From Proteromonas lacertae (taxonomy: Eukaryota > Sar > Bigyra > Opalinata > Proteromonadidae), in the NCBI GenBank assembly GCA_002245135.1, contig NGBS01000874.1, positions 1 to 64,000 on the forward strand: a stretch of 64,000 nt of DNA, written 5' to 3'. Below the pieces are notes generated by a model. It saw only the letters and a list, made by a program, of their open reading frames with translations, made no database searches and had not been told where the DNA came from. Below are positions 10,872 through 20,670 of this stretch, one piece after another. The stretch's first letter is position 1. Each line of letters opens with the position of its first letter. The position numbers and the translations under genes are program-made.

Positions 10872-12348
10872 ATGGCTTTATCTATTCCAAAAGAACAGAA
10901 ACATGGTGTAGATGTCCCTGTGATGCTACCCTTCTATAATTATGTGAGATTGACTCCGATGGGATCAACATCAGAATACAAGTTGGAAGATAATACGTTT
11001 TCAGAAGAGATCAGATGGGAGATAAGTGGAGATAATATTATCAATTTAGCTAAGTCATATATCCAATTCGATATAGATGTTGAAGTAAAAGGGGCAGCAG
11101 CAAATGGAACTGTTAGTTATAAAACAAATGATATTAATTTTAAACTTAAAAATGATGCAGTACTATATCCTAGTCATATTAAAGGAATTAAAGAAGGGTT
11201 TGGCTTGGCCTCTTTTAGAATTTGTAACCAGACTGGAACAGATCTGGTCAAGCTTGATGATTCATATGAACCATATCGTGTATTTATGGATGAATTAGTT
11301 AGAAAGAGATCTGATATATTCTATCAAGACAATTACTATGATGGAATACAATTAGATTGGGAGTAACGATGAACACAGTTATCTTATTCAAGATGTTAAT
11401 AAATGGAAAATGGATAAAGAAACGGAAGATGAATTTACTAATACTGTAGATATTTATAATGAAAGTGATGACAAAGTAACTAGTGCTATTCTGTATAAGA
11501 ACAAAAAGACATTACATTTTAAATTACAGCTAGGTAAATTTTACAATACATTTGCTGCATTAAAGAGCGATGTATTCTTTGGAGAGAGAATGTATATATG
11601 CATTCGATTCCAAACTAAAGCAAATTATGGAAATTTGAAATCATATACACCAACCGAATATTGTATTGATGAATATGGTAATGAAGATTTAAATAATGTT
11701 ATAGCATGGGATAGGGATGGTGGTATTAAAAATATGACATTTAAGAATTTTAAATTTTATGCTTATATCAACAAGGATACTCAATGCAACAATAATACCA
11801 AACAATATTGTTTATCAAAACCTATTCAATTCAATGATTTCAGATGTCATCAAATTGTTGTACCATCAGGTGGATCTGGCATATTCAATTATTCATTCAC
11901 ATTGAATAGTTCCAATGGACCATTTGTTCGTTACATTATCTATAGGCCATGGATAGAATCATTAAAAAGATATGCACATATACCTGAAAATGCACAGTTC
12001 AGATGGATGATCAATGATTTTGTATATCAGCCAGATTATACACTTATGCAATATTATGATAGTTATATGACTGTCCGTGAATATTTCCAAGACTCATGGT
12101 ATGATATATTCAGAAAAGATGAAAAATTCAATGACAAGTTCTTTGAGATATTGAATTTTGGCTCTAAGGATTTGGACTATATTAAGAACCAGGCAGGTAG
12201 ACCTTTGGCTACTGATTTGAAAATAACCTTTGAATTTTCAACACCTGGTAAGAATGACTTTACTAATAATGATATATCTCATCGTTTCTATATCATCACT
12301 GGACGTATGGTTACCAATAATGGAAGTGGTATTGTAAGTGTAGTTTAA
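10872..12348 (+). pseudogene. Major capsid protein, right-arm copy (single frameshift)
   Basis: ATG 10872. Open to 11366 (ends QLDWE), then one base off frame near 11360, and open again to TAA 12348, giving about 491 residues. The C-terminal part (SWYDIFRK, RPLATDLKITFEF, HRFYIITGRMV) matches the MCP tail of PLV-B at 51,975-52,237. The segment at 11,340-11,505 is diverged from the left arm. This is the better preserved copy, and one sequencing or replication slip could explain the break. Forms the capsid shell. An ATPase follows 64 bases downstream. Confidence 0.85.
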
Positions 12349-12412
12349 AAAATAATCATAATAATATCGATAACGCTATATTTCTTATAATTATGTTTTT
12401 GTTATTTTTGTT

Positions 12413-13270
12413 ATGAGTAAAGTTAATTTAGAAAAAATAAACAACATAGTCATAAATCCTGTTGAGACAGTAGTCAAAGGATGTGGAAAACGCTCCAAAG
12501 ATAGTGTCCTTGGATATGACTATTTTTAGGAGCCAATCTGCAACATATTTATTTTAGCTAAGAAAAACAGTGGCAAGACTACACTTATATTTAATATGAT
12601 CCAACACTTGCTAAAAAAGGGATATGACCAAGTAGTGTATTTTTTCGTTGCAACTATATCCAAGGATATCATATATGAGAAAATCACTGATATGCTCAAG
12701 TATAACCAAATTGAGTACCATTGCTATGATTCAGTAGTGAATGAAGATAGAGTGAATATATTGGATGCAGTATTAGATAATATCAAAGATATAGACAAAG
12801 ATAATTATGATTACCCAGAGAATATATTTATATTCGATGATATATCATTTGATTTAAGAAATAAATCCGTTTCTAAATTACTTAAGTCAAATCGCCATTA
12901 CAAGTCAAAAGTAATTATATCAAGTCAATATGTCACTGATATTACTCCATCAGTTCGTTTACAGCTTGATTACTGTTTGGTATTCAAAAACCTTAGTATG
13001 GCTAATTTACGAAATCTGTATGCAAGTTTAGATATATGGATCGATTTCGATGTTTTCAAGTCTTATTATGATTATGCAACCAAACAGAGTAATCACTCAT
13101 TTTTATATATCGATTTATATAATCATGAATTTAGAGTGAATTTTGATAGTAGAATAAGAGATAATAGTAATAATAGCTATAATCACAATAATAAATATGA
13201 TCACCTCATTTCCTATAGCAGCGATGATGAGTCCACTGATTCATCAAGTTATCCCAGCGATTCGGAATAA
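12413..13270 (+). pseudogene. FtsK/HerA-type packaging ATPase (PLV-A) with in-frame TAG
   Basis: ATG 12413. An in-frame TAG at 12527-12529 falls between conserved LGYDYF and EPICNIF. After it come Walker A (AKKNSGKTTL, about 12,557-12,586) and Walker B (NIFIFDDISFDL, about 12,820), then a sensor-like SSQYVTDI segment. The PLV-B homologue at 52,308 has N at the TAG position, so this is nonsense mutation rather than a natural end. The C-terminus is acidic and serine-rich (SSYPSDSE). It would power genome packaging; as read it lacks its N-terminal third. Confidence 0.9.
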
Positions 13271-14437
13271 TAATAATAATCCCCATATTGTCACTAATAT
13301 AATTTTTTTGTTTATTTTGCTATATTTTATGTTTGGCCGTCCTATTAAAAAACAAGCTGTATCAACAGATCTAACACCTGTCACGAGGGCACTGACATCG
13401 ATTACAAGCAATTTGGGAGAAAAAGTTGGAGATGCTAAATCGATTAGAGAAATGTTGGTCGATATCAAGAATAGTGGTACAGGAGGATCATCTGGATCAG
13501 GTGGTGGTATTGATAATGCAACTAGTGAGAAAATTGATGGAATTGTGAATGTCATTGGAAGAAATAAATTGGAAGATTGGGAAAAGAGCATATATGACTT
13601 AGTTTATAACATTGCTTGCAAATTATATACTGATGCAGATTCAATCGATGCTACATTAGGACTATACAACAATATATTAGGTGAAAAAGGGTTATATCAA
13701 ATGGTTGAAAGTATTAAATCAAAAATTGATAAAAATTATGAGGGTAATTGGAGGATACTAATTGGTACAGGAGATTGTGATGAATGGATAATCCAGATAG
13801 TGTATATGGATATACATATAATACACATAATATTATAAAAGATATGTCAAATAAAATGAATAGCACAAGAAGTACAATTGATACTATTGATAGTAGAATA
13901 GAATATATGTCTCAGTCTTATAGTGAATATCTAACAGGTGCAATTGGCAGTATTAACACATCTACCTACAATTATGATCAAACTCATAAAATGAAAGAAA
14001 TATATCATGATAGATGTATAGTATATGTTAATAGTGTTACTAACACCAGAAAGAGATTATATATGGAATATGGATATTACCCATCTTACTTAGAGATTAA
14101 TATATTAAACTATTTCAGAATTGATAATTCTGATGTAAAGTCATTTACCATATGTAGTAGTAAAGATTCAGATGATATGCGATCATTACAATATTTTATG
14201 TCAAAGAATGATTTAATTTCAAAATTAAATATTTCACCTGAAATGGACGAACTAAAAGAATCATTTGATATTGATTTAGCATTTCAAACATATACAGGTA
14301 GATTACAATATAAAAAAATACATTTAAGAATAACAGATGGTATGTTTGAATATAGAGTAGCAGATATGGGGGAAGGTGGATTTGATTGGCAATCTTCAAT
14401 AATACCTCAAAAAATATATTTACCATTGAAGAAGTAG
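13197..14437 (+). CDS. Membrane-anchored fibre-like PLV protein (two frames, possible 32-nt intron)
   Basis: Frame 1 begins in or just after the ATPase end. A hydrophobic segment (IIFLFILLYFMFG) precedes ATG 13329, so the true start is probably the upstream overlapping ATG (13197 or 13224). It has a glycine/serine linker, then long helical sequence. Frame 1 ends at 13838 and frame 2 (from 13784) ends at 14437. Removing 13765-13796 (GTACAG...TCCAG) joins them in frame (about 400 aa); a plain frameshift is the alternative. The PLV-B gene at 53,069 has the same place and layout. A virion membrane or spike protein is a guess from architecture. Confidence 0.6.
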
Positions 14438-14451
14438 ATTAATAATAAAAA

Positions 14452-15144
14452 TTAATTCTTCTTGTATTGTTGGTTTTGATTATCACTCTCAGTTCTTCTT
14501 TTCATCGGAGCAGGTGTTGTTGGTACTGGAATAATATCATAATCTGCAGGTTGTGTATACATATTCTCCAAATCTATATCATTTACATCCTGATTCTCAG
14601 CACACTGATCCTCATCATCCTCCTTCTCCTTCTCAAGTTTTTGCTCAAATTTCTTGATACTACTATGCACTTCAAAATTTGGGATAATAGTGTATTTTTC
14701 TTTATCCTTCTTATCTAATACAGTTATCTGTCTAATTCTCAAATCACACTGACACTCATAAAATAAATAACTTGGAGGATCTTTAATCTTGCTTAACCAT
14801 GCCCAGAATCTGACAGTGTTATTATCGTTGTCTTCAGGAAATATCACTTGGAAGCCACATTTCTTATAGTCTTTAACCATATTTGAGTCATCTGTATACT
14901 TGATGGCATAATCCACAAACATTTTTTTCAAAGGCTCCTTTACATCTTGATAATAATTTTTAATAGGTCTTCTGTTCTTAAATAAGAACCTTCCCGGAGT
15001 AAAACTCATGATATAGTACTTTGCATCTTTAATCTTTTCTGTATTTGGTTCAGCTTCATTACACCATCCTTTTACAGTTAAATAAGTAACATCTCTATCA
15101 TCTAATGTGATAAAATTAGATCCATTATTGATATTTGAACTCAT
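14452..15144 (-). CDS. Unknown PLV protein with acidic C-terminus
   Basis: Convergent with the fibre-like gene, 14 bases between. Start chosen at ATG 15144 (MSSNINNGSN); an upstream in-frame ATG at 15255 would add 37 hydrophobic residues that look non-coding. About 230 aa: a mixed alpha/beta body with WCNEAEP and CQCDLRIRQ, then a K/E coil, an acidic stretch and a basic end. No family recognised. Confidence 0.65.
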   Translation of the reverse strand: MSSNINNGSNFITLDDRDVTYLTVKGWCNEAEPNTEKIKDAKYYIMSFTPGRFLFKNRRPIKNYYQDVKEPLKKMFVDYAIKYTDDSNMVKDYKKCGFQVIFPEDNDNNTVRFWAWLSKIKDPPSYLFYECQCDLRIRQITVLDKKDKEKYTIIPNFEVHSSIKKFEQKLEKEKEDDEDQCAENQDVNDIDLENMYTQPADYDIIPVPTTPAPMKRRTESDNQNQQYKKN

Positions 15145-15338
15145 ACCGCCAAAATGAATATTATATATCCGTTTCACAAAAAAAGATTTATGTGGTTTGA
15201 ATATGTTTGATACATTTGGAGCGATTATAAAAATTACCTCGCATACCATGAACATGTGTAAATTGTATAGTTTGATTACACAAGCTTATTTGATAGATTT
15301 CATTTCTTTTAAATTATATCATATCATTACACTCAAGC

Positions 15339-15569
15339 ATGTCAGACAACCAAAAAGATACTTCAGAAAAATATAAGGACTTAGATTATTGTGATTACAT
15401 ACCATTCGAAGAAGCTGTAAACAGATTCTGGGAGCGTATGGAGCAATTGGACACTAGTGGGAGTGATGCTTTATCTAAAGAGTATAATCGATTTTTAAAG
15501 GATTGGAAACAAGAAAGAGAAGAAATAATGAGAAGTAATTATAATAATTATAATAATAGTAACCAATAA
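15339..15569 (+). CDS. Small acidic helical protein
   Basis: 76 aa, ATG start, rich in E/K/D (AVNRFWERMEQL) and ending in an N/Y-rich low-complexity tail. It stands alone between two minus-strand genes. No homologue recognised; compact helical composition and a clear start and stop make it a plausible small viral protein. Confidence 0.45.
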   Translation: MSDNQKDTSEKYKDLDYCDYIPFEEAVNRFWERMEQLDTSGSDALSKEYNRFLKDWKQEREEIMRSNYNNYNNSNQ

Positions 15570-15583
15570 TTAATCATTATCAA

Positions 15584-16219
15584 TTATGGTCTATAATATT
15601 CTCTTTTTGATATGACTCCCACAAATTTACAAAGACAATGATACACGCTCCATATTAACCGCTCATACTCATCTAACTCCCTTTCAAAATGCACCAACTC
15701 ATAGTGATTTCCTTCTTTTTCATTATTACGTATACGTTCCCATAGGCATATTAACACATTATGAACTCCAACTTTTACTGCAGAGTACGGAACAGTATCT
15801 TTCAAACATAATTTTATAGCATCATCGACTCTATTACTCACCTCTATACAATCTTCTACACTGAGATTAAAAAATCTTGTTTGAATTCTATAATGAGTTA
15901 GAGATTCTTTAAAAATTTCTAAAATATGCTGAATTTGAGTTATATTGAATTTCACACGTGGTAAACTCTCTTCACCAATTGGTAATGCTAAACCAGCATG
16001 TCCCTCACAATCACATATTGCTCTCTCACTATGCTCCAAAACATCTAAATTAGCTTTATATGTATGCACATCCATTTTCTTTACATCTTTCTCATTGAAT
16101 AGACATACTGGTTTTACAGCATCTTCAATCGGCAATGCTCTTTCTAATTCAGTGAAATCTAGAGGTTTAACAATACTTTTAGGTGAGTCAGTATGTTGTA
16201 ATGGTGGTACAGTATCCAT
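15584..16219 (-). CDS. Unknown PLV protein, cysteine-containing helical
   Basis: About 211 aa from ATG 16219 (MDTVPPLQ). Contains ERAICDCEGHAG, then long helices (IQHILEIFKESLTHY, ELDEYERLIWSVYHCL). Normal codon use, no breaks. It is followed on the same strand by two further minus-strand genes upstream, so 16887, 16279 and 15584 may form a minus-strand cluster. No catalytic motif recognised. Confidence 0.7.
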   Translation of the reverse strand: MDTVPPLQHTDSPKSIVKPLDFTELERALPIEDAVKPVCLFNEKDVKKMDVHTYKANLDVLEHSERAICDCEGHAGLALPIGEESLPRVKFNITQIQHILEIFKESLTHYRIQTRFFNLSVEDCIEVSNRVDDAIKLCLKDTVPYSAVKVGVHNVLICLWERIRNNEKEGNHYELVHFERELDEYERLIWSVYHCLCKFVGVISKREYYRP

Positions 16220-16278
16220 AATAAACAAAAAGAAATTAATTAAAAAAAATAAAGTAATTACGTTTAATCACTTAACAC

Positions 16279-16818
16279 TTAAAGATCTTCTAAATCTTCT
16301 TCTTTATCAAGGTTTTTTGAATCGTCACATTGCATGTTTGGCTTGACCAAATGCTTATGTTTTTTTGATGGTACTAATTCATCTAATGATTCAGATATAG
16401 CATTTAATAATTTTCTCTTGATGATGTGTATCTTATTATCATTGTCATTGACAATTTCAGGAATATCATATACATCATACCATTGATCATTATCGCTATC
16501 ATAATCATCCTGCTCCATATTCGATTCAGCGTCATTTTCATCTTCACTATATGCAATAAAATCCTTTAAATTACCATTACTATCAACATCACTTGCATTT
16601 GGATCATCTTCAGGATCATAGTCATCTGATTCATCGTCAGTACATTCTGCTTCTCCATATAAGTACTTATACACATTATCTAAATAATCATTCTCTCTTT
16701 TTCTTTTTTGACTGAATTGCATTTTCTTATCTTCTAAATTTTCTTTCTTTTGGTCTTGATCATTTGATTTACCCATTATGCCTATAACGTGTATGGTATT
16801 ATGGTTGTTTGAATCCAT
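16279..16818 (-). CDS. Highly acidic protein
   Basis: About 179 aa from ATG 16818 (MDSNNHN). The centre is dominated by D/E/S (TDDESDDYDPEDDP), with short basic patches (KRKREND, PSKKHKH) that could be nuclear-localisation signals. Such acidic proteins may chaperone basic core proteins, of which several lie just downstream on the other strand; that is inference. Confidence 0.6.
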   Translation of the reverse strand: MDSNNHNTIHVIGIMGKSNDQDQKKENLEDKKMQFSQKRKRENDYLDNVYKYLYGEAECTDDESDDYDPEDDPNASDVDSNGNLKDFIAYSEDENDAESNMEQDDYDSDNDQWYDVYDIPEIVNDNDNKIHIIKRKLLNAISESLDELVPSKKHKHLVKPNMQCDDSKNLDKEEDLEDL

Positions 16819-16886
16819 AGAACACAATATACAAAAAATAATAAAATGAAACGAATATATTTCAAATATTGATATTATGTTAATTA

Positions 16887-17246
16887 TTAACCTATTAATG
16901 TCATATTTTGTCTAGCATATTGCACAGGAGTTAAATTCTGTACTGGGTATGGTTGTTGTTGTTGTATTGGTGTTTGATTTCTCTCCATTAACACTTCATC
17001 TGTCAATTTATTTAATATAGCTTGTGCTTCCTTGAATGTCCATGGATTAATACTCTTTAACATCTGTTGTGCCTCTGGAGGTAATGTTTCGAGTGTTTTC
17101 AGTACTTGAGCTTGTTGATCATTTTGTACCGATTGTTGCGATTGTTGATTTGGTTGTTGTTGTGGTAGATATTGAGGGTGTTTACCATCTTGTTGATATG
17201 CAACACCACTATTAAATGTTATTTGAGGTATTGGACCAGCTGACAT
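16887..17246 (-). CDS. Q/P-rich small protein
   Basis: 119 aa from ATG 17246 (MSAGPIPQITF). Glutamine and proline runs flank a short helical block, LPPEAQQMLKSINPWTF. A decayed paralogue at 22,260-22,555 keeps the LPPEA block and the same divergent position beside a basic protein gene, so the pair is a conserved part of the PLV cassette. Function unknown. Confidence 0.65.
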   Translation of the reverse strand: MSAGPIPQITFNSGVAYQQDGKHPQYLPQQQPNQQSQQSVQNDQQAQVLKTLETLPPEAQQMLKSINPWTFKEAQAILNKLTDEVLMERNQTPIQQQQPYPVQNLTPVQYARQNMTLIG

Positions 17247-17319
17247 ATTAAAAACGGCTATAATGGCAATATTGATATTATTGACTATATTATCACTCAA
17301 AAATATAATTTTTTAAATT

Positions 17320-17847
17320 ATGGTTAAAAGAAGTTCAAAAGCGAAATATCGTAAGTATATCATAGGTAAAGGCAAGTTCTGGGATGGAGTAAAGAATTTC
17401 TTTAAGAAAACAAAAATTTTATCAACAGCAGCTAGCTTAATCCCAGGTGTAGGTCCAGCCTTAGGTAATGTTGTATCCAATGTAGGATATGGTAGAAAAC
17501 GTAGAAGAAGAGGTGGACAAGCAGAATGGAATTATGATGGTGGTATAAGTGGTGGTTCTTTTTGGAATAAAGTTAAGAATGCAAAGATACCAAAGGAATT
17601 AAAAAATGTAATTAGTGGTGGTCCAGGCAGTATGCCCTATTTAAAAAATGGTGGAATGGCTAATCCATTTGCTGTAAAGATGTTAGGTGGTCCAAGCACT
17701 ATTCCAAAAAAGAATTGGACAAAAGGTGGTCCAAGTACTATTCCGAAATTTTTGTTAGCAAAGAAAAAGACTGGTTCTGGTAAAAGACGTAAAAGTAGTA
17801 ATAGTCTCGATAATCGATATATTGACAATAAGATTAGAGTTTTCTAG
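17320..17847 (+). CDS. Basic virion-core-like protein with hydrophobic helix
   Basis: 175 aa. An N-terminal basic region (KRSSKAKYRKY), a GKFWDGVKNFFKKTK amphipathic segment, a small hydrophobic stretch (AASLIPGVGPALGNVVSNV), then GRKRRRRGG and repeated GGPSTIPK motifs. Composition and helix plus RR-G pattern resemble adenovirus-type core or membrane-lytic minor proteins found in Polinton-like viruses. It would condense DNA or disrupt membranes. It is first of a plus-strand run of five genes and has a decayed paralogue at 22,576. Confidence 0.6.
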   Translation: MVKRSSKAKYRKYIIGKGKFWDGVKNFFKKTKILSTAASLIPGVGPALGNVVSNVGYGRKRRRRGGQAEWNYDGGISGGSFWNKVKNAKIPKELKNVISGGPGSMPYLKNGGMANPFAVKMLGGPSTIPKKNWTKGGPSTIPKFLLAKKKTGSGKRRKSSNSLDNRYIDNKIRVF

Positions 17848-17906
17848 TCTAATTTTATTTTTTTCTATTTTAATCGTATTTCTTTATTTTCATTCGAAAT
17901 AACATA

Positions 17907-18200
17907 ATGCCAAAAGGTGGTAGAAGACGTAGATGCGTTTATGGAAGAAGGGGTGGTTCATTTTGGGGTAAGTTAAAAAATTGGGGTTCCAAAGCATTTA
18001 ATTGGGCAAAGGATCATAAAATAGCATCCAAAATAGCTAGGGAATTTGGAAAGAACGATATCGCAGATGGATTATCAACAATGGGATTTGGTCGTAGAAG
18101 ACGTAGGTCAGGAAGAGGTAGATTACCATTCAATGGAGGTGGGAGTAATCAACAAGCATTATTGAATGCATATTTAAAATCAAAGGTGGCTCGAATGTAA
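17907..18200 (+). CDS. Small arginine-rich core protein
   Basis: 97 aa starting MPKGGRRRRC. Contains RRGGSFWGKLKNWGSKAFN, an amphipathic helix of the same GSFW/K pattern as its upstream neighbour, and a second RRRRRSGRG block. Probably a DNA-condensing or capsid-internal protein. A truncated paralogue at 22,813 preserves the order. The 5' gap has a TTTCTTTATTTTC stretch before the ATG. Confidence 0.6.
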   Translation: MPKGGRRRRCVYGRRGGSFWGKLKNWGSKAFNWAKDHKIASKIAREFGKNDIADGLSTMGFGRRRRRSGRGRLPFNGGGSNQQALLNAYLKSKVARM

Positions 18201-18294
18201 GCTTGACTTTTAATAATGCTAATAATACTTATATTATTATTATTTTCATTGTTTTTTTTGTTAATTTTATTTTTCATAACATAGAAATAAAAAA

Positions 18295-18909
18295 ATGAGT
18301 GATACTGAATCAACTGAATATGTGAGTGATGATAGTTCTACTGACGCGTCTGATAGTGAAGTAGAGTCAATAAATGAAAATGATTCCAAGATGTCCAAAC
18401 CAAAAATCACAGAAGCTGAACCAAGTGATGCTATGATCAATGAATTACTATCACAATTCTCTCCAAAGGATATATACAACATATTACAGAATGATGGATC
18501 ATCATCTCATAAAAATTCAAAAAAAGGTAAAAAACACTCCCATAAATCCAGATCAAGATCAAGATCACATGAGAGATCCAAAAGAAGATCTAGTAAGAAA
18601 CAAAAATCAAATGCTTTAGACGAGCCTAAGTCCAAATGTGGTGGTGGTAGAAAAAATAGTAAAAAGGATAGGGACTCATCATTACCTCCTCCTAGTCGTA
18701 TGACAAAAGCTGAATTACAAATAGCTTTGAAAGAAACTAGAGATCAATTAGGTAAATATATGAAGAAATTAGAAAAGAGTTCAAATCCAAAGAAAGAGAA
18801 AATAGAGAAAGTAAAAGAACCAGAACCAGAAGAAGATAAACCATTAGGTAATGATATTGCAGGTAGAGAAATACAAGGCGAGCCTATCGAGCCTGTTTAT
18901 GTTCAATAA
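18295..18909 (+). CDS. Acidic-to-SR/K-rich tail protein
   Basis: 204 aa: an acidic serine-rich start (SDTESTEYVSDDSS), a centre with SRSRSRSH and KRRSSKKQK stretches, then a coil (KAELQIALKETRDQL) and an acidic end. The last 52 codons plus the 3' flank (18,754-18,974) are copied exactly at 20,671-20,891. A paralogue starts at 22,953. It resembles nucleic-acid-associated structural proteins; no enzymatic motif. Confidence 0.6.
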   Translation: MSDTESTEYVSDDSSTDASDSEVESINENDSKMSKPKITEAEPSDAMINELLSQFSPKDIYNILQNDGSSSHKNSKKGKKHSHKSRSRSRSHERSKRRSSKKQKSNALDEPKSKCGGGRKNSKKDRDSSLPPPSRMTKAELQIALKETRDQLGKYMKKLEKSSNPKKEKIEKVKEPEPEEDKPLGNDIAGREIQGEPIEPVYVQ

Positions 18910-18974
18910 TATTAATAATACTTATATTACACATTATTATTATAATTAAATTGTTTTTTTATTTTCTATTAAGT
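18754..18974. repeat. 221-bp direct repeat, source copy
   Basis: Covers the end of the 18295 gene and its 3' flank, and is repeated at 20,671-20,891 with no differences that I can see. Here the repeat is in its natural context, running from inside the gene through its stop to just before the next ATG. Confidence 0.95.
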
Positions 18975-18978
18975 TATT

Positions 18979-19839
18979 ATGAAAAAACTAAATAAGAAAA
19001 TACTACTTGCTGTGTTTGCTCGGATGAGAGGCAAAGGCAAAAGGAAGAAGATACGGAGAGGTGAAGGATATAAAGGACATGACAAATATTATCAGAGTTT
19101 ATATAATAATTTTTATAGAGAAAATGCGAAAGATTTAGTGGATATAAGAAACAGTCGTTTAAATGAAATAAAAGATGAGATTACTAAGTTGAATTCTAAA
19201 GACACTCCTCCTAATGAAGGTGATATTCGTAAATTGAATGATGAGCAAAAATTTTTAGAGAGACAGAATGCAATCGATTCTATGTTATCCACATCATTAC
19301 ATGAAGGTAATGCAATGGCTATACCACTTGCTAATAGTTTAAGAGAGATTGATGATCAGCATTTGTTTGGTCCTAACATGTATGTGAATATGAATAGACC
19401 TAATTACAATGAAATGGCTCAAGCAAGTGCAAAGACTAGGATGCAGATGGGTGAGTATATGAGTAATCCAATTAACCAAATCAAGATGTCACAAATGCAA
19501 CAAATGGTATATATGCTATATGTTTTGATTTATATATAATAGTAGAAGTTGAATAAATTGATTACTCCTAAAGCAGAAACAGATATTAAAGTACAGCCGT
19601 CAACTGATATTAAAGATGATAAAGGCGATGATAATAATGAAAATGATGATGAATATACTATTGATGATGTTAAGAACTTAACAAAGGAACAAATAGAAAA
19701 TGCATTAAAAAGTGATGAATTTACAGAAGCTCAGAAAACTAAAATAAAAGAGTTGTGGGAAGAAGCTCAAAAACAAGATGACTTTGAATCTGACTTTGAA
19801 GAAGATGCATGGCAATCTGTAGAACGAAAGAAAAGTTAA
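18979..19839 (+). CDS. Unknown PLV structural-type protein with candidate 39-nt intron
   Basis: Exon 1 is 18979-19506 and exon 2 is 19546-19839. The 39 nt between (GTATATATG...AATAGTAG) contain three adjacent stop codons but start GT and end AG, and removing them keeps the frame (about 273 aa). N-terminus basic (MRGKGKRKKIRRGEG), then coil, then an acidic end. The segment LERQNAIDSMLSTSLHEGN is conserved in the decayed paralogue at 23,232. If unspliced, the product would be 186 aa. Confidence 0.6.
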
Positions 19840-20670
19840 TATCATCTACAATATCAGTAATGGCTATATTTCTAATAGTAATATTTCTCTATTTTTATAT
19901 TGTTTTATATATTTTATGGGTGTTAAACGAAAGCATAAGCAACAATCATCACCAAAAGAAGAAGCAATTGATTTTGAGAATCCCTCTGTGTATCATAATG
20001 CACTTAAAAGAAAATTGAAAAAGATCATCTATAACAAGGTGAAAGATAACAAAAAAATAAAACTAGATCTCAGTCACATGGCTAACCCAACAGCCATTGT
20101 TGACAAAGGCAATGGTACATATGGATTAGATGTCTATGATCCTAAATCTAGTTTCAATAAATTTTATGATACTATAGGAGATGAGGATGATATAGAGGAA
20201 TTATCAAAGCCTGTTAATCCAAATATAAACGCAACAAAAAACAATTTCATGACTGATGAGATGAAATACAAATTATATATGTCAGGCATCACAGACCAGT
20301 TTGGACGATATTATAGGAACATAGGTAAGTATAACAAGCCATACTCAGATTATTATGCTCAACCAGAGAATTTAACATATCAATGGCAAAATCCATTTTT
20401 ATCTCAAATTGAAGGACAGCCATTACAACAATGGGGATCACAGTACAATGTAAATTCATATCAATCCAATCCAAGATGGAATAATAATGCTGGTACAGCA
20501 CAAAAGATCACGAGTATGAATTACAACAAGAAAATGAAATAGTGAAAGCAAGGAATGAAGAATATCAGAGAAAGATAGCAACAATGGAAGAAAGAGAAAA
20601 ACAATCATTAATTTCAAAAATTGATAAATATTTCTCAGGTAATACAACATACGATTGGTTGAAATTTGGC

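Larger units (their letters stand above)
9311..13156. repeat. Inverted repeat A, right arm
   Basis: Reverse-complement partner of 1-3,834. The inner border is in the 200-aa gene near 9311. The distance between arms is about 5.5 kb, containing the polymerase, the multi-exon gene, the serine-tail gene, the AT-hook gene and the small membrane-protein gene. Confidence 0.95.

Noticed and set aside
14467-14718. Plus-strand frame opposite the acidic-tail gene
   Set aside because: Leu/Ile-rich shadow of the minus-strand gene at 14452-15144.
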